Origin: Falciphora oryzae | Lineage: Eukaryota > Ascomycota > Sordariomycetes > Magnaporthales > Magnaporthaceae | Assembly (NCBI GenBank): GCA_000733355.1 | Contig: JNVV01000057.1 | Location: 62,001-126,000 of the forward strand | Length of the DNA: 64,000 nt | Direction: 5' to 3' | Shown here: piece by piece, positions 43,717 through 55,062 of the stretch | Layout of the letters: the number at the start of each line of letters is the position of its first letter | Numbering within the stretch: position 1 is the stretch's first letter | Position numbers and translations under genes: made by a program | The notes under the pieces: generated by a model | Told to the model about the DNA's origin: nothing | Database searches by the model: none | What the model saw: only the letters and a program-made list of their open reading frames with translations

Positions 43717-46515
43717 TGGTCTCGGTGGGTTAGGGGGAGGTTTGTGTGTAGGAGGAGAACAACTCATTGCCACTGGCTCGCGCGTGCCTGTTTTCGGCTG
43801 CAGGTCGTTGACGGTGTGGGAGTGACTTTCATTGGCAGAAAGTGCATCAAGTGCCGCGTCCTTGCCAGCATAACTGATGAACGCATCTCCGCCGCGGCGT
43901 CTTAGCTCCGCGAACTCCAAAGTGCGGGAGCCACGGGCGCGGTGATACCAGTGAGGAGCCCTGGGGAGGCCCCAGCGCCATCGCCTCGCAGATGCCGCCT
44001 CGCAGATGTCGATGCCGTGGCCTGCAGGCGATCTCGATGGCTACAGCGATGGGCCCTCACGCGGCTTCTTGGAGATAGTGGGTGGGCGCTGGGGGAAGTC
44101 GGCGTCGTCTCCGGGTTGTCGAGCTCGTCAAGCCGTCGCGGGGCTGTCCAGTTCCGCCACTTGTCACGCCAGTGATGGCAGGCGTGGAGTGAAAAGACTG
44201 GGCGCGGGCGCTGGAGGGGTCAGATGGCCGGGATACCGTGGGTGGTCAAGGCCTTCTCGATACTTGAATAGCTCAGTGGGAGGCGTCTCCAGCCTGTGGT
44301 TGAGCTCATCGAAGGCAGAGCCGGAAGGTCGCCCGGTGCAACCTCGGCAGCTTGTCTATCAAGGCTCGGCACTGCTCCTAGAGCAGGCTGTGGTTGAGCG
44401 CTGGCGGCACCTGGACACTGTCTCCGGGTATGTTGTTGATGTTTTGCCGCGTTTGGTAGAACCATATCGATTTGAGCTGCGGATTGCCGCTCTAATGGAG
44501 GAAGGTCCGCGTGGTTACGCGACGGCGGTCGTGGCTGATGGAGCGGAAGAGCACGGGGCCTCTGGATGAGCCCTGAACGTGCATGGTCGGTCCGACTGAC
44601 AGCACGGTGTGCTGATGACGGTCTTGGGGCATGCGTGGAGTTCTACAGTTGCCGAGCGACGTAGGGTTAGTGTTATCTGGGATGTAATATAGAGCCAATG
44701 GGGAGAAGGATACGAAAGCTCCGCGTTGCCTTTGCTCAGCGAGACTTTCCCGCCAGCCTCCCGAGGACCCTCGTCATGGAGTTGGTGCGTGGTCTACCGA
44801 CCCCCGAATTCCCTGATCGGGCCGAAGTGTGGTCAGTTCCAAGACTTCACGAAGCCTGCGTGACTGGCTGGCTAGCCACGCTCGATAAGCAGCCCCGTGC
44901 CCGGAAACCCAGCTCGTCATTGTGTCTGTGGTTGAATAGCCCACTGCCGCGTCCGTAAATCCCAGGCTTGCAGATGTTGATATACTGCAAAGCTGTAACG
45001 AGGATATCAGCCTCCCCCGTCGCGCCATGGTCGCTGCAGGAGCTCCAGGCCCGATCATGGTGGCTGGGCTGGGCTGCCCTTCCCACGGCACTCTCACCTC
45101 CCGCAGTGTCCTGGTAGAGCGGCTTGCGAGGGCCGACGAGTCCGCGCCTGTGTCTTTGGAGGGCTGGTCCATCGCGAGGCCAGGGTGTCGCTTGGTCCGT
45201 GCGGCAATCCTCCGCCTCAGGGGATTGTCTCGCTTGCATCTCGGCGCTGGGTTGCTTCTTTTCATTGTGCTGAGTTCGTGACGGCTGCATCTTCTCGTAG
45301 ATGGCGTGCTCAAAACCGGCACTGTTGTGGTATTGCACCTCTTGGGCACGGTATGCTCTCTTGGGCTCGATGTCGCCATCCCCCTTGCCGGCCGAATGGT
45401 CCCTTTGTCCCGGGCGCTCGGCCGGTACTGGCGATGGATGGCTCGGCCATCGTTTGCTTGCAGGAACTCCGTCTTGGCTGCTTCGTTTAAGAGGGTTCTG
45501 GTTCCGGACGCGGCTATGCCTTTAATAGATTGTGGACAAACAGGGGTTGACAAAGAAAGCTGGAGGCAGAGGGGTGCTGAAGGGTGGCTCTTGGGCGGCA
45601 TCTCTCGCGGGTTGGATCAAACGACACCTAGTCAGTCTACCCGAGAAAGATGGAATGCGAATGTCTATTTATTCGTTTATATCAAGGCTGCCTTGGGTGC
45701 ACAGCACGCGCTGCCAGAGTGTTCTTGGATGCGCCAGCACGCTAGTTGCGTACTGCGCGGTGCTCCACACCCATTGTGACTGTTTCAAGCCTCCTCGTTG
45801 GCTGCTAGACGGAGCACGGCTGTTGGTGGGTGGTCTGTCATGTGGATATGTGTGCTGCCGGCGGGTATGGCTTCTTTGTTCGAAGACCAAATCAGCTCTT
45901 TGTCTAGTGTGCAAAGGGAATAAGGACTAGCCAGTGAATCTCTACTCCCGCCAGCCTTTATCCAGGCGAGCTAGGGTCACGGCAACAAAGGTTAGTGGGC
46001 GGGTAGAAACTCTTAGCTGTACGCGCTGCTGAATCCGAGTTGGTGGTTGCATGCTTGGCGCTGCATCGACCTCACCGGTCGCGGCGTTCAACCTAGTTTT
46101 CAACCCTGTTGCAAACTCCGACTCCCTCTACGCCAGGAAACAGGCTCTGCAGAGAACCTTGGCGGATGTAAGCGCGATGCGACGCGGCCTGGCTGGGCGT
46201 GTGGTTGTGGGGCGGTGTGTCGTCTCAGTGCTGGTGCGAGAGATGTCTAAAAAGAGTGCTTGCAAACCGACGAGGCCCACTTATTGCTCTTCGTTGCCCT
46301 GCCCACAGAGAGCATGTGAAAATCCCACTGCGCCACACAGGCTAAAAGTGAAGCCCCACTTACCAACCAGGTGGCTGACAAGTAGGTCAAATGTCCTTTG
46401 CGACAGGAAGCATGCCGGGGTTGTCTGTTGACACACTAATATCAAGCCGGTGGCTGCTGGCGGCTTGTCGTCAGGCGGGCATGGATGCTGGGAGGTCGCA
46501 CCGAGGTCCTACGGT

Positions 46516-46615
46516 GGAATCCTGCCAAAAGTGAATTCACTGTGCTCTTTATACCGTGCAACAGGGAATCCTAAAAGTGAATTCACAGTGCACCAACACT
46601 GCTCTTGTACCGTGC
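46516..46615 (+). repeat. Diverged direct repeat with palindromic GTGAATTCAC
   Basis: Two units share AATCCT, AAAAGTGAATTCAC, GTG and CTCTT..TACCGTGC. The perfect 10-bp palindrome GTGAATTCAC is at 46531-46540 and 46577-46586. Confidence 0.75.
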
Positions 46616-48430
46616 TGCAGCAGAGGTGAGAGTCTGCCGGCACGAGGTCGAACATGCCCCACGAGTGTACGGCGGCCAAGACAGCCCCTACGGCCGTTGG
46701 GCTCGCCATGCTCCGAGCCGTCTGCTAAAAGGGTTTCGTCTGATCGAAAACCCGAGTGTAGACACCGTGTGAATTGGCACATACGCACATACTTGCTCGA
46801 ACTCATCTCACATCCTCCTCAGAATGGCTTTACAGGGAGGGATCAACAGAGCTCTACTCCACTTTTTCTGTTCCTGCCTCTTTTTGCACCCAGTTCCACG
46901 GCAGCCAGGCAAGTCTTTGCATGCCCACGCCCCGCGAGCCGCCCGGAACCACGTCAAGCACGCGCAAACCCGCTGTCGAGCCCGCCTCGGGACCTGCCAC
47001 CCCCACGCGCGTCAAGCTTGCTTCCCGAATCCAAGACGCCTTCCCAGAGCCAGCGGCCCAGACAGGCAGCCCGCCTTCATGGGAGTCGACAAGGACGGGA
47101 GCTGCCTGTGCGAGAAGCACATCATCTGGATGACGGACCAGACTACGCAGACCAAAGATGGTGAAGTTTCCGAGGTGGCGGAGGCAATACGCTGCTGGAG
47201 CGAGCCCGCAAGATGCCGAGAAGCGGCTCCAGGCGAGACGAGGAGGCGAGGAGCGCGGCACAACTAACGGTGGTCGGCCCATGACCCTTCACAACTGGAT
47301 TCCACTGCTAGCTACAACCGGACAGGCTTGACCTCGGTCTCAGGCTGCTATCAACTCTCTCATCCTCGGTCATTGCTCGGGCTAACACCTTTGCGATTGC
47401 CTCGGCCACAGCAACGTCCTCTCCAGAGCAAGACCAAGCCGCCACGCGAGGGACCCCGTGCACCGAGACAAGCCAAGGCCACAAGCAGGAGACAAGAAGG
47501 CGTCGGTACCGGCGCTGGGGGCCAGGCGGTGGGCTGGTTCGAGCAAGACCATCGACAGCAGACAGTCAGCACGAAGCACATTGGGTCCTGGCCGTCGAGT
47601 CGACCACAGCAGGGGTCTTCGCCAGGAGCAGCTGGGTAACGTGCTGAGTGCATGGTTCCGGTCCAGCATGTGCGTGGCAAGCCGGATCGAGTCTGCACGA
47701 GTGCATTCCACATTCCAATGCTAGCCACGTTTTTCTCTCCTTTTTCCTTTCTCCTCGAGACAAGAATCCCCACCAGCTCAGCAAAGCTAACTCCTGGAGA
47801 AACATAGACCCGTCGACAGCCACCGCCGGTATCGACACCGCAAGCCGCATCCGCCACGCCCAAGTCCCACAGCCAAGCGTCAAGCACCCGTTCCACGCCT
47901 CAAACAGCCAGCGGTGGCACCATAAGCCGAGGAAGTCGGGTCGGAGTCGGATGACGGAATCGGGAGGTCGGGGTAGCGCACGTGCGGGCACCTGTCAAGA
48001 AAGCAAATCCCGCTAGCCAGGTCCACGGCAAATTCCTCGTGGTCATGTGTCCCTGACGCACTCCGCTCCCCGCAATGCCAAGCGGAGAATGCGGAGATGA
48101 CCCCAAAGAATTGTTCTGGACCCATATATGGGGGAGCATGGCGCTTTCCGGGGCAACGCTGCGGATCTTTTTACCAACGGCATCCCCAGGAGCGAACCAA
48201 CGGGCTGGGAAAAGGCCCGACTCGGCCTTGGGCGAGCTGACAGAAGGCCCGAGAGCCGACGATTACCCGGATGGGGACGGCACGGTTTTCGGCAACATGG
48301 CTGTCGTGACAGGAGACGGTGAGGCGACGGATCCTGGTTTTCGGGCTGGTTGTCGGGTGGTGACGGCGTGTAGGATTCGGCGTTGGTGGTCAGGGTGACT
48401 CGCTGGTGACGGGACCAGGATCTCGGTGCA

Positions 48431-48506
48431 TATAAAGACGTCACCAGCGGACAGTTACCTCTGCCAGACAGCAGCTCAGCAGCACCTCTGCCAGACAGCA
48501 GTCAAT
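48431..48506 (+). promoter_or_regulatory. Core promoter and 5' UTR of the GH3 gene
   Basis: TATAAA at 48431-48436, about 75 bases before the ATG. The leader contains a direct repeat, ACCTCTGCCAGACAGCAG, at 48457-48474 and 48484-48501. Confidence 0.55.
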
Positions 48507-51010
48507 ATGAGGCTCCCAACACTCCCCTTCCTCCTGGCGTGCGTCGCGGCCCAGGACGTCATCAAGGACGACACGTACTTTTACGGCCAGTCGGAGGCGG
48601 TCTATCCAACGCGTGAGTGCCTCCTCGGTCTTCACCAGCCTTTAGCATGCTAATGTCCACAGCAAACAACCATGGGACTGGACCCTGGGCCGAGGCGGTG
48701 GCCAAAGCCAAGAAGCTGGTGGGCCAGATGACCATAGAGGAAAAGGTCAACCTGACGGCGGGCGTCCCGTCGGCTACAGGCTGCAGCGGCTTCGTCCCGG
48801 GCGTCAGCCGGCTCGGGTTCCCAGGGCTGTGCCTAGCCGACGCCGGCAACGGAGTGCGCGACACCGACTTTGTCAACGCGTACCCGTCGGGCCTGCATGT
48901 GGGTGCCAGCTGGAACCGCAAGCTGGCGCACGCGCGCGCCAGCTTCATGGGCGGCGAGGCGCGCAAGAAGGGCGTAAACGTGCTGCTAGGCCCGTTCGTC
49001 GGACCTATCGGCCGCGTGGTCGAGGGCGGGCGCAACTGGGAGGGCTTCTCGGTCGACCCGTACCTCACGGGCCAGCTGGTGTACGAGACGGTGCAGGGCA
49101 CACAGAGCCAGGGCGTCATGACCAGCACCAAGCACTTTATCGCGCAGGAGCAGGAGACGCACCGGCTGCACAACCCGTCGGGGCCGGACGCGGCGGGGAA
49201 GGCGTTCGTGGCGGAGGCAGTGTCGTCCAACATGGACGACCGCACGCTGCACGAGCTGTACATGTGGCCGTTCGCGGACGCGGTGCGGGCGGGCACGGGC
49301 AACGTCATGTGCTCGTTCAACCGGCTCAACAACACGTACGCGTGCCACAGCAGCAAGGCGCAGAACGGGCTGCTCAAGGGCGAGCTCGGGTTCCAGGGCT
49401 GGATCGTGTCGGACTGGGGCGCGCAGCGGGCGGGCGTGGCGTCGGCGCTGGGCGGGCTGGACGTGGCCATGCCCAACAGCAACGGCAAATGGGGCCCGCT
49501 GCTGGTGCAGGCCGTCAACAACGGGTCGGTGCCCGCGGCGCAGCTCGACAACATGGCGACGCGCATCCTGGCGTCGTGGTACCGCATGGGCCAGGACGAG
49601 GGCTTCCCGGCGCCGGGGCACGGCATGCCGGCGAACCTGCTGCAGCCGCATGAGATTGTGGACGCGCGGGATCCCGAAGCAGCATCAACGCTGTGGGACG
49701 GTGCCGTCGAGGGCCACGTGCTGGTCAAGAACGAGGGGGCGCTGCCACTCAAGGAGGGCCTAAAGACGGTGTCGCTGTTTGGCTACTCGATGCGGGCGCC
49801 GAGCCGCAACAACCGCGAGCGCGCGGCGCCTGGCAACCGCTTCCAGTCGTGGAGCATCGGCGCGCAGCCGGCCAACATTACGGAAGTCAGCATCGGCTGG
49901 AGCGACAGCCTGGCGCCGGTGCCGTCCGACATTGCGCCCAACGGGACGATGATCTCTGGCGGCGGGTCAGGGGCTGCGGCTTGGAGCACCTTCAGCGCGC
50001 CGTACGACGCGTTTGTGCAGCGGGCCAAAAGGGAGGGCACGTCGCTGTTCTGGGACTTTGACACGGGCAACCCGCTCGTCGTGGCCACGTCCGAGGCCTG
50101 CGTCGTGGCCGGCAACGTGTGGGCGACCGAGGGCTACGACCGGCCGAACCTGCGGGACAAGTACACGGACGACATGATCCTGTCAGTCGCGTCGCAGTGC
50201 GCCAACACCATCGTCGTCTTCCACAACGCCGGCACGCGCCTCGTCGACGCCTTCGCCGACCACCCCAACGTGACCGCCATCGTGTTCGCCCACCTCCCCG
50301 GCCAGGACAGCGGCGACGCGCTCGTGTCGCTGCTGTACGGCGACGAGAACCCGTCGGGCCGCCTGCCGTACTCGGTGGCGCGCGACGAGGCCGACTACGG
50401 CGACCTGCTCAAGCCGCACAAGACGGTGGCGCCGCACCGGTTCCAGCACTACCCGCAGTCCGACTTCAAGGAGGGCGTGTACCTGGACTACCGGCGGTTC
50501 GACGCGCTCAACGTGACGCCGCGGTACGAGTTTGGCTTTGGGCTGAGCTACACGACGTTTGGGTATGGCAACCTGCGGGTGTCGCGCACCGATGCTGCCG
50601 CCCAGCCGCTGCCTACCAGGGCTGTGGTCGAGGGCGGACGCGCGGACCTGTGGGACGTCGTGGCCGTCGTCGAGGCGGACGTGACCAACACCGGCGCCCG
50701 CGACGGCAAGGAGGTGGCCCAGCTGTACGTGGGGATCCCGACGCTGGGCGGGGGCGCCGCCATGGAGGACAAGCAGCCGGTGCGGCAGCTGCGCGGGTTC
50801 GAGAAGCCCCTGATCAAGGCCGGCGAGACGGCCACGGTCAAGTTTGAGCTGACGCGCCGCGACCTGAGCGTGTGGGACGTCGCCGCGCAGGAGTGGCGGC
50901 TGCAGCCGGGGCCGTACACCGTGTCGGTTGGCCGGAGCAGCCGGGATCTGCCTCTGTCGGGCACGCTGAGCCTGGCAGCCGTGCGGAGGTCTTGCAAGTG
51001 GAGGATGTAA
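48507..51010 (+). CDS. Secreted GH3 beta-glucosidase
   Basis: Two exons (48507-48612 and 48663-51010) with a 50-base intron GTGAGT...CTAATG...ACAG. The joined protein has 817 residues, usual for fungal GH3 enzymes, which release glucose from cellobiose and other beta-glucosides. The ATG at 48507 gives a signal peptide (MRLPTLPFLLACVAA), so the enzyme is exported. The N-terminal barrel contains GFPGLCLADAGNGVRDTDFV, KHFIAQEQETHR and the nucleophile in GWIVSDWGAQ (Asp 286). The second alpha/beta domain follows with AIVFAHLPGQDSGDALVSLL and DENPSGRLPYSVA. The C-terminal fibronectin-III-like domain has VTNTGARDGKEVAQLYV. No damage is visible. Its substrate preference cannot be read from sequence. 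Confidence 0.95.
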
Positions 51011-51061
51011 TGTATTGACAGCAAGTAATGATTCAATGTTAATGAGTACCGATATTCTACA

Positions 51062-53273
51062 CTACTGCGGCCGCAATGCACCGCCCTCAAAGACGGCACA
51101 GCGCCCAGGGAGATACTGACGCAGCCCCTTGCCCCAAAAGGCGATGGGGATGCCCAGCCCGCCAGCGACCAGGATGGCGGCCGCGATCTCGACGTTCATG
51201 CGCAGGTGCCCCTGGCTCGCAAGCCACTGGGGAGCGCCGAAGCCCAGCAGACAGCTGAACATGAAGCTGAGCCCGTTGACGGCCGCCAGCGCCCCTGCTG
51301 CCCACTGCGGGAAGGCCTCGGTCACCCACAGCGTCGACACCACCGCCTCGCCCGTGAAGGCCACCTGCGCCAGCACCCAGGCCGTAGACACAAAGCCCCA
51401 GTGGTGAATCCCATCTACGTACCCGTCGCCGCCCGGAGGCACGGCCGTCAGCCCCAGCAGCACGTTGGCCAGGGCGCCGCACAGGACGGGGAGGATGAAG
51501 CCGGGCAGGTAAAAGGTGGCCTTTCTGACACCGGCATTGCGACGCGTCAGCCTGCCCACCGTCGTCGTGGTCACCGCGTACATGATGGGCAGCGCGACGA
51601 AGCAGCCCAGGGCGGCCGCCAGGTCGACCAGGTCGGCCGACGCGACCGACAGGTTGTAGGGCTCCTGGTGCAGCGTCTTGGGCACCAGGCTGCGGATGAC
51701 CACGGTGCCGAGGACCAGGACGCCCTTGTGCAGAGCCACCCAGAAGATGAGCGGGTTGGCCAGGCAGAGCAGCATCTGCGGGAGGCACATCCAGGCGCCG
51801 CGCCAGTCTGCGCACGCGGCGCGTCGGACAGTGAGGGCGTCGAGCCGGCTGCGTTTCCGGGGGCGGGGAGGCAGGGCTGGGGGTGCGTATGTGGGCCGCT
51901 CCGTCTGCTTACCCAGCCACTCTGTCCGCTTCTCTCTAGGCCGCTCCTTCTTGGGGCCCCTCTCGAGATCCTTCCAGGAGGCGCTGCGCCGCTCGTTGAC
52001 CATCTCGCCGGTCTCGACGTCCTTCCAGACGGCGCGGCGCTCGTCGATTGTCTTGGGCCGATCACGGTCTCTTTGCTTCTCGGGTGTGCTGGGCTCGAGG
52101 GAGACCGCCGGCTTCTCAGCCCAGTCTTCCCACACGGCACGCCACTCGTCGATGGTTTTAGGACGATCGCCCGTCCTTTGCTTCTTGAATGCCTTGGTTG
52201 CCATTGGCTCGTCAACCCAGGGGCGCTCGTCGATGGTCTTGGGCCCCTCGACAGTGTCCTTTTGCCTGTCGACCGTCTTGGGCCGCTCACGGTCCCCTTC
52301 CTCGGCCTTCACCTCAGCTAGATGCGCCCACTCGTCTTTCCAGCCCCGGCGCTCGTCAATGGTCTTGGGCCGGCGCTCCGCCCTAAGGGCTGGCTCCTCA
52401 AACAGCTGGCTGTGATCAATGTAGTAAGGATTGTCCCGTCCGACAGTCTCAGCACCGCCCCGCCCGACACCAGACGGCGCAGCCCCCGGCACCTGGCTCC
52501 AGTCGTCATATATGCGCACCTTCTCCGACCCGCTCTGCACCAGCACCCGGCCGTCAAAGGCCACAGGCGGCCGCAAAAAGTACGTCTCCGGGCAGAAGAA
52601 GAAGACCAGCGCCAGGGCGAGTGCGCAGACGACGGTGGCGATCAGGTAGAACGACCTCCAGTGCGTCTCGATGGGCAGCACCGTCGGCGTGAGGGAGAGC
52701 ACGACGAACGTGAAGCCCCGGCCGACCGACCACAGGATGGCGATGGACAGCGGCCGCTGGTGGATGTAGGTGATGTCAATGACCATGAGGATGCCCTGTG
52801 TGTGTCAGCCCATGTCGCTGCTGTATCGCTTCTGCCGACACTTACTGCGGTCGGGATCCCCCCGCATGCCAGCCCCTGAAAGGCAATGGCGGCGATCATG
52901 ACGTTGAGCGACGGGGCCAACCCTGCGGCCGCCAGCGCGACCAAGAGAATGACAGCATTGAGCAGCAGGACCGGCCGGCGCCCCAGCCCGATGCACAGGC
53001 AGCCGCCGTGTCGAAGCCGCCGAGCTGGTCCTCGCCAAACTCGAGGCCAAGGGCGTGGCGCATCACCGGCGGAGCGTTCAGCTGGGTGACTCCGACACCG
53101 CCAAGTATTGCCAACGACACCAGCATCATGACGCGGGTGCGCTGGCTCCAGTTCAGCGGGCCGTTGGGCGAGTCGCTCGGGATCGGGAGGCTCAGCGTCC
53201 TGCCATCGGACGAGATCAGGTAGACGCTGCTCGACAGGTCGGCCGAGGCCCGTCGGGGGGTCAGGTCGGCCAT
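51062..53273 (-). pseudogene. MFS transporter with a repetitive central loop; N-terminal half damaged
   Basis: Exons 53273-52846 and 52795-51062 around a 50-base intron (52796-52845, GTAAGT...ACACAG). The N-terminus (SDSPNGPLNWSQR) is typical of fungal DHA-type drug/metabolite MFS pumps. Near 52990-53010 the frame must shift to join EDQLGGFDTA to GRRPVLLLNAVILL. There is no room for an intron, and the whole second membrane span expected before GRRP is missing. This means a real deletion with frameshift or an assembly error. The rest is clean: spans 4-6, a cytoplasmic loop of about 250 residues with five PKT(I/V)D repeats, and spans 7-12 ending FEGGALRPQ. I mark it as a pseudogene. If the defect is an assembly error it is a normal gene. 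Confidence 0.7.
52041..52372 (-). repeat. Five RPKTIDE-type repeats in the MFS loop
   Basis: Coding repeats at about 52353-52372, 52266-52284, 52227-52246, 52146-52165 and 52041-52060, reading RPKTIDERRGWKDEW, RPKTVDRQ, GPKTIDERP, RPKTIDEWRAVWEDW and RPKTIDERRAVWKD. Spacings (87, 39, 81, 105) are all multiples of three, so the reading frame is kept. The loop is charged and would face the cytoplasm. Confidence 0.85.
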
Positions 53274-55062
53274 TGTTGGAGTTGAGGACGAAAAGAGTAG
53301 CTCGTATGATTCAGGGCTCCTTTTAATGGCCGCGGGTCCCTGGCGCAGTTCGTCCCCGGCGGCCTTTGTCCGATGCCGTCTTGGGCTGCAGCGTGGTTTC
53401 TCTACAGTTTGGGCAGGATGCCATAGCGAGACGAACCCGAGCGGCCGTGCTCGGGGCGGAATCCGACACTACATGCAGTCTCGACCTCGGGATCTTGCGC
53501 ACGGCTGATGGGTTGAGGCACCGAGGGCGGCACCGTGGTATCTCGCCATCTGTGGCATGGCCGTAATCGAGTCTGTGTGCGACGCCTGCCAGAGTGCCAC
53601 CAGTGCGGCTCAGTTTCCGCGATGACAGCTATCACTATCCCGAGGCGCCAGGTCTTCCGGCCAGACCGCGGAAAGGGCCGGATTCCTAACCCATCCCCTC
53701 CGAAAACCTACCCATCTGCCGCGCATCTTTATCACGAACCGATGACCCTGATCCTGGCCCTAACTCGAACCTAACCACTAACCCATACCTCAACCGCCAG
53801 CCCCTTGAAAGAATCTCCTGCTTCCGGCGAATCCAGTGGTATAAATAACATGTCGCAAACCTGTGTCGCGCAGTTGCCCGTTGAAATGCGTGTTTGGGCC
53901 GGCCCTTCATGTGGTCGTCCGCCGGTCCGCGCTCGAGATTCTGTCGGCCACAGGATACATAGCCCGGCCGAGATGATCTCCAAGACGATTCCGAGAATCC
54001 GAGCGGGCGTCCGCGCACGTGGGCTGGCGGTAGCGGCGGACGCCACCAGGATCATTGGGCGTCATCAAATCCATTCCCAGCCATCTTCAAATCCTGCCGA
54101 CCAGTGCGCAGACCGTCGGACCAGAGTCACCCCGATGGCGCCAGTCTCCCCGCCTCGTGGCGACAGATGGCGTCTAGCTCGTGGAGCTGAGCTTAGTCTA
54201 GATGGGCGTTCCGGCGGAAGAGTTTTCAGTTAGCTCCGCTGCAGGTGGCTGTTGGCGTCTGGGCGGACCTGGCACTGGCCTCGCTACGGCCCGGATGGCC
54301 CCGGCACCTTGCCACGCACGTCCAGCGGGGGTGGGCCAGTGGAGGCCGCGAGCAGGGGGCTCCTCGCCGTGGGTGAAGTCCGGACGGTTGGAAACGCGAC
54401 GGGTTTCGAGATATCAGGAACTGTGTTGGGTTTAATTTGATATACGCGAGAGGCAGTATTGCGACGGCAAAGGTGCACACGTGGTGACTGCATGTGTCCT
54501 AGCATGTGTCTATCGATGCAGGGGCTTTGCTTAGGGGCTGCGTCTCGGCATCGTTCATTTCGCACAATATTCGTATCCCGTCTGCCCGCCGCTGCTCGTA
54601 TGTTTGCTGTCTGTTACTGTCTGTTTGCTTGTCCTTTGTTTGTCCTTTGCTCTTCTCTCCCAGGCCCAGCCCCTTGAATGCAACGCTGCAATGTCGTCCT
54701 CATTTCCAGCTTGCGGCTTCCACACGACTTGGCTGCAGCGCCTAAATTCGAGTGGATTCGCTCCCTGCTCGATAGTTCCTTGTTCTCTGCCCGCTCAGCC
54801 AATGTTCCCCAGGCCGCCCGCTTCCCCGTCCCCACACCCCCTTGACGCGTGATATCAGTCGCCAATAACATCGCATCAGGTTATTCTGGCCGCGCCCCGT
54901 CCCCTTCTGGGAATGAGCCGTGGTGGAGCGTGGACGAATGGGCCGCAGCGCAGCTGTATATGAAGGGCTGTTTGCTGTTTGCCGTTGGTTTTTGACCGTA
55001 GCATGTAGCGTTCCACTCCGGTCTGCATAGCGTGCAATACAATGTTCAAAGAACCCATCACA
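53274..55062. other. Intergenic region between divergent MFS genes
   Basis: 1.8 kb shared upstream region. No gene, RNA or transposon is recognised. A stretch near 53755-53790 has a few CCTAAC units but is not a telomere repeat. Confidence 0.55.

Larger units (their letters stand above)
43720..48506. other. Long stretch with no supported gene
   Basis: 4.8 kb of GC-medium DNA outside the transposon. Open frames up to 275 codons (for example 44774-45601 on the minus strand, 45306-45779 on the plus strand) show no domain, no convincing introns and biased low-information composition. I see no transposon ends or RIP pattern. The part from about 48100 is the promoter region of the GH3 gene. Confidence 0.55.

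Noticed and set aside
43654..43920. Minus-strand open frame of 88 codons at the right Harbinger border
   Set aside because: It runs across the terminal repeat and target duplication; at most its first 67 codons could be host sequence, and they show nothing.
44006..44569. Plus-strand open frame of 187 codons
   Set aside because: Gly/Ser/Arg-rich with no domain; no supporting splice or promoter signals.
44774..45601. Minus-strand open frame of 275 codons
   Set aside because: No domain, no introns, composition rich in Ser/Arg/Pro and overlapped by equally long frames on both strands; looks like chance in GC-rich DNA.
45306..45779. Plus-strand open frame of 157 codons
   Set aside because: No recognisable motif or signal peptide, and antisense to another equally weak frame.
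48562..49752. 396-codon frame antisense to the GH3 gene
   Set aside because: A mirror of the GC-rich third codon positions of the beta-glucosidase; no domain of its own.
50119..50847. 242-codon frame overlapping GH3 in another phase
   Set aside because: Arg/Gly-rich shadow; the GH3 frame has the conserved domains.
51206..52321. 371-codon frame antisense to the MFS gene
   Set aside because: Gln/Arg/His-rich shadow of the real minus-strand gene.
53755..53790. CCCTAAC-like units as a possible interstitial telomere
   Set aside because: Only a few irregular units; not a TTAGGG array.
55042..55062. Upstream ATG of the TRI12-like gene as the start
   Set aside because: In frame and possible, but adds only seven residues; the ATG at 55063 has the better context. 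Not excluded.
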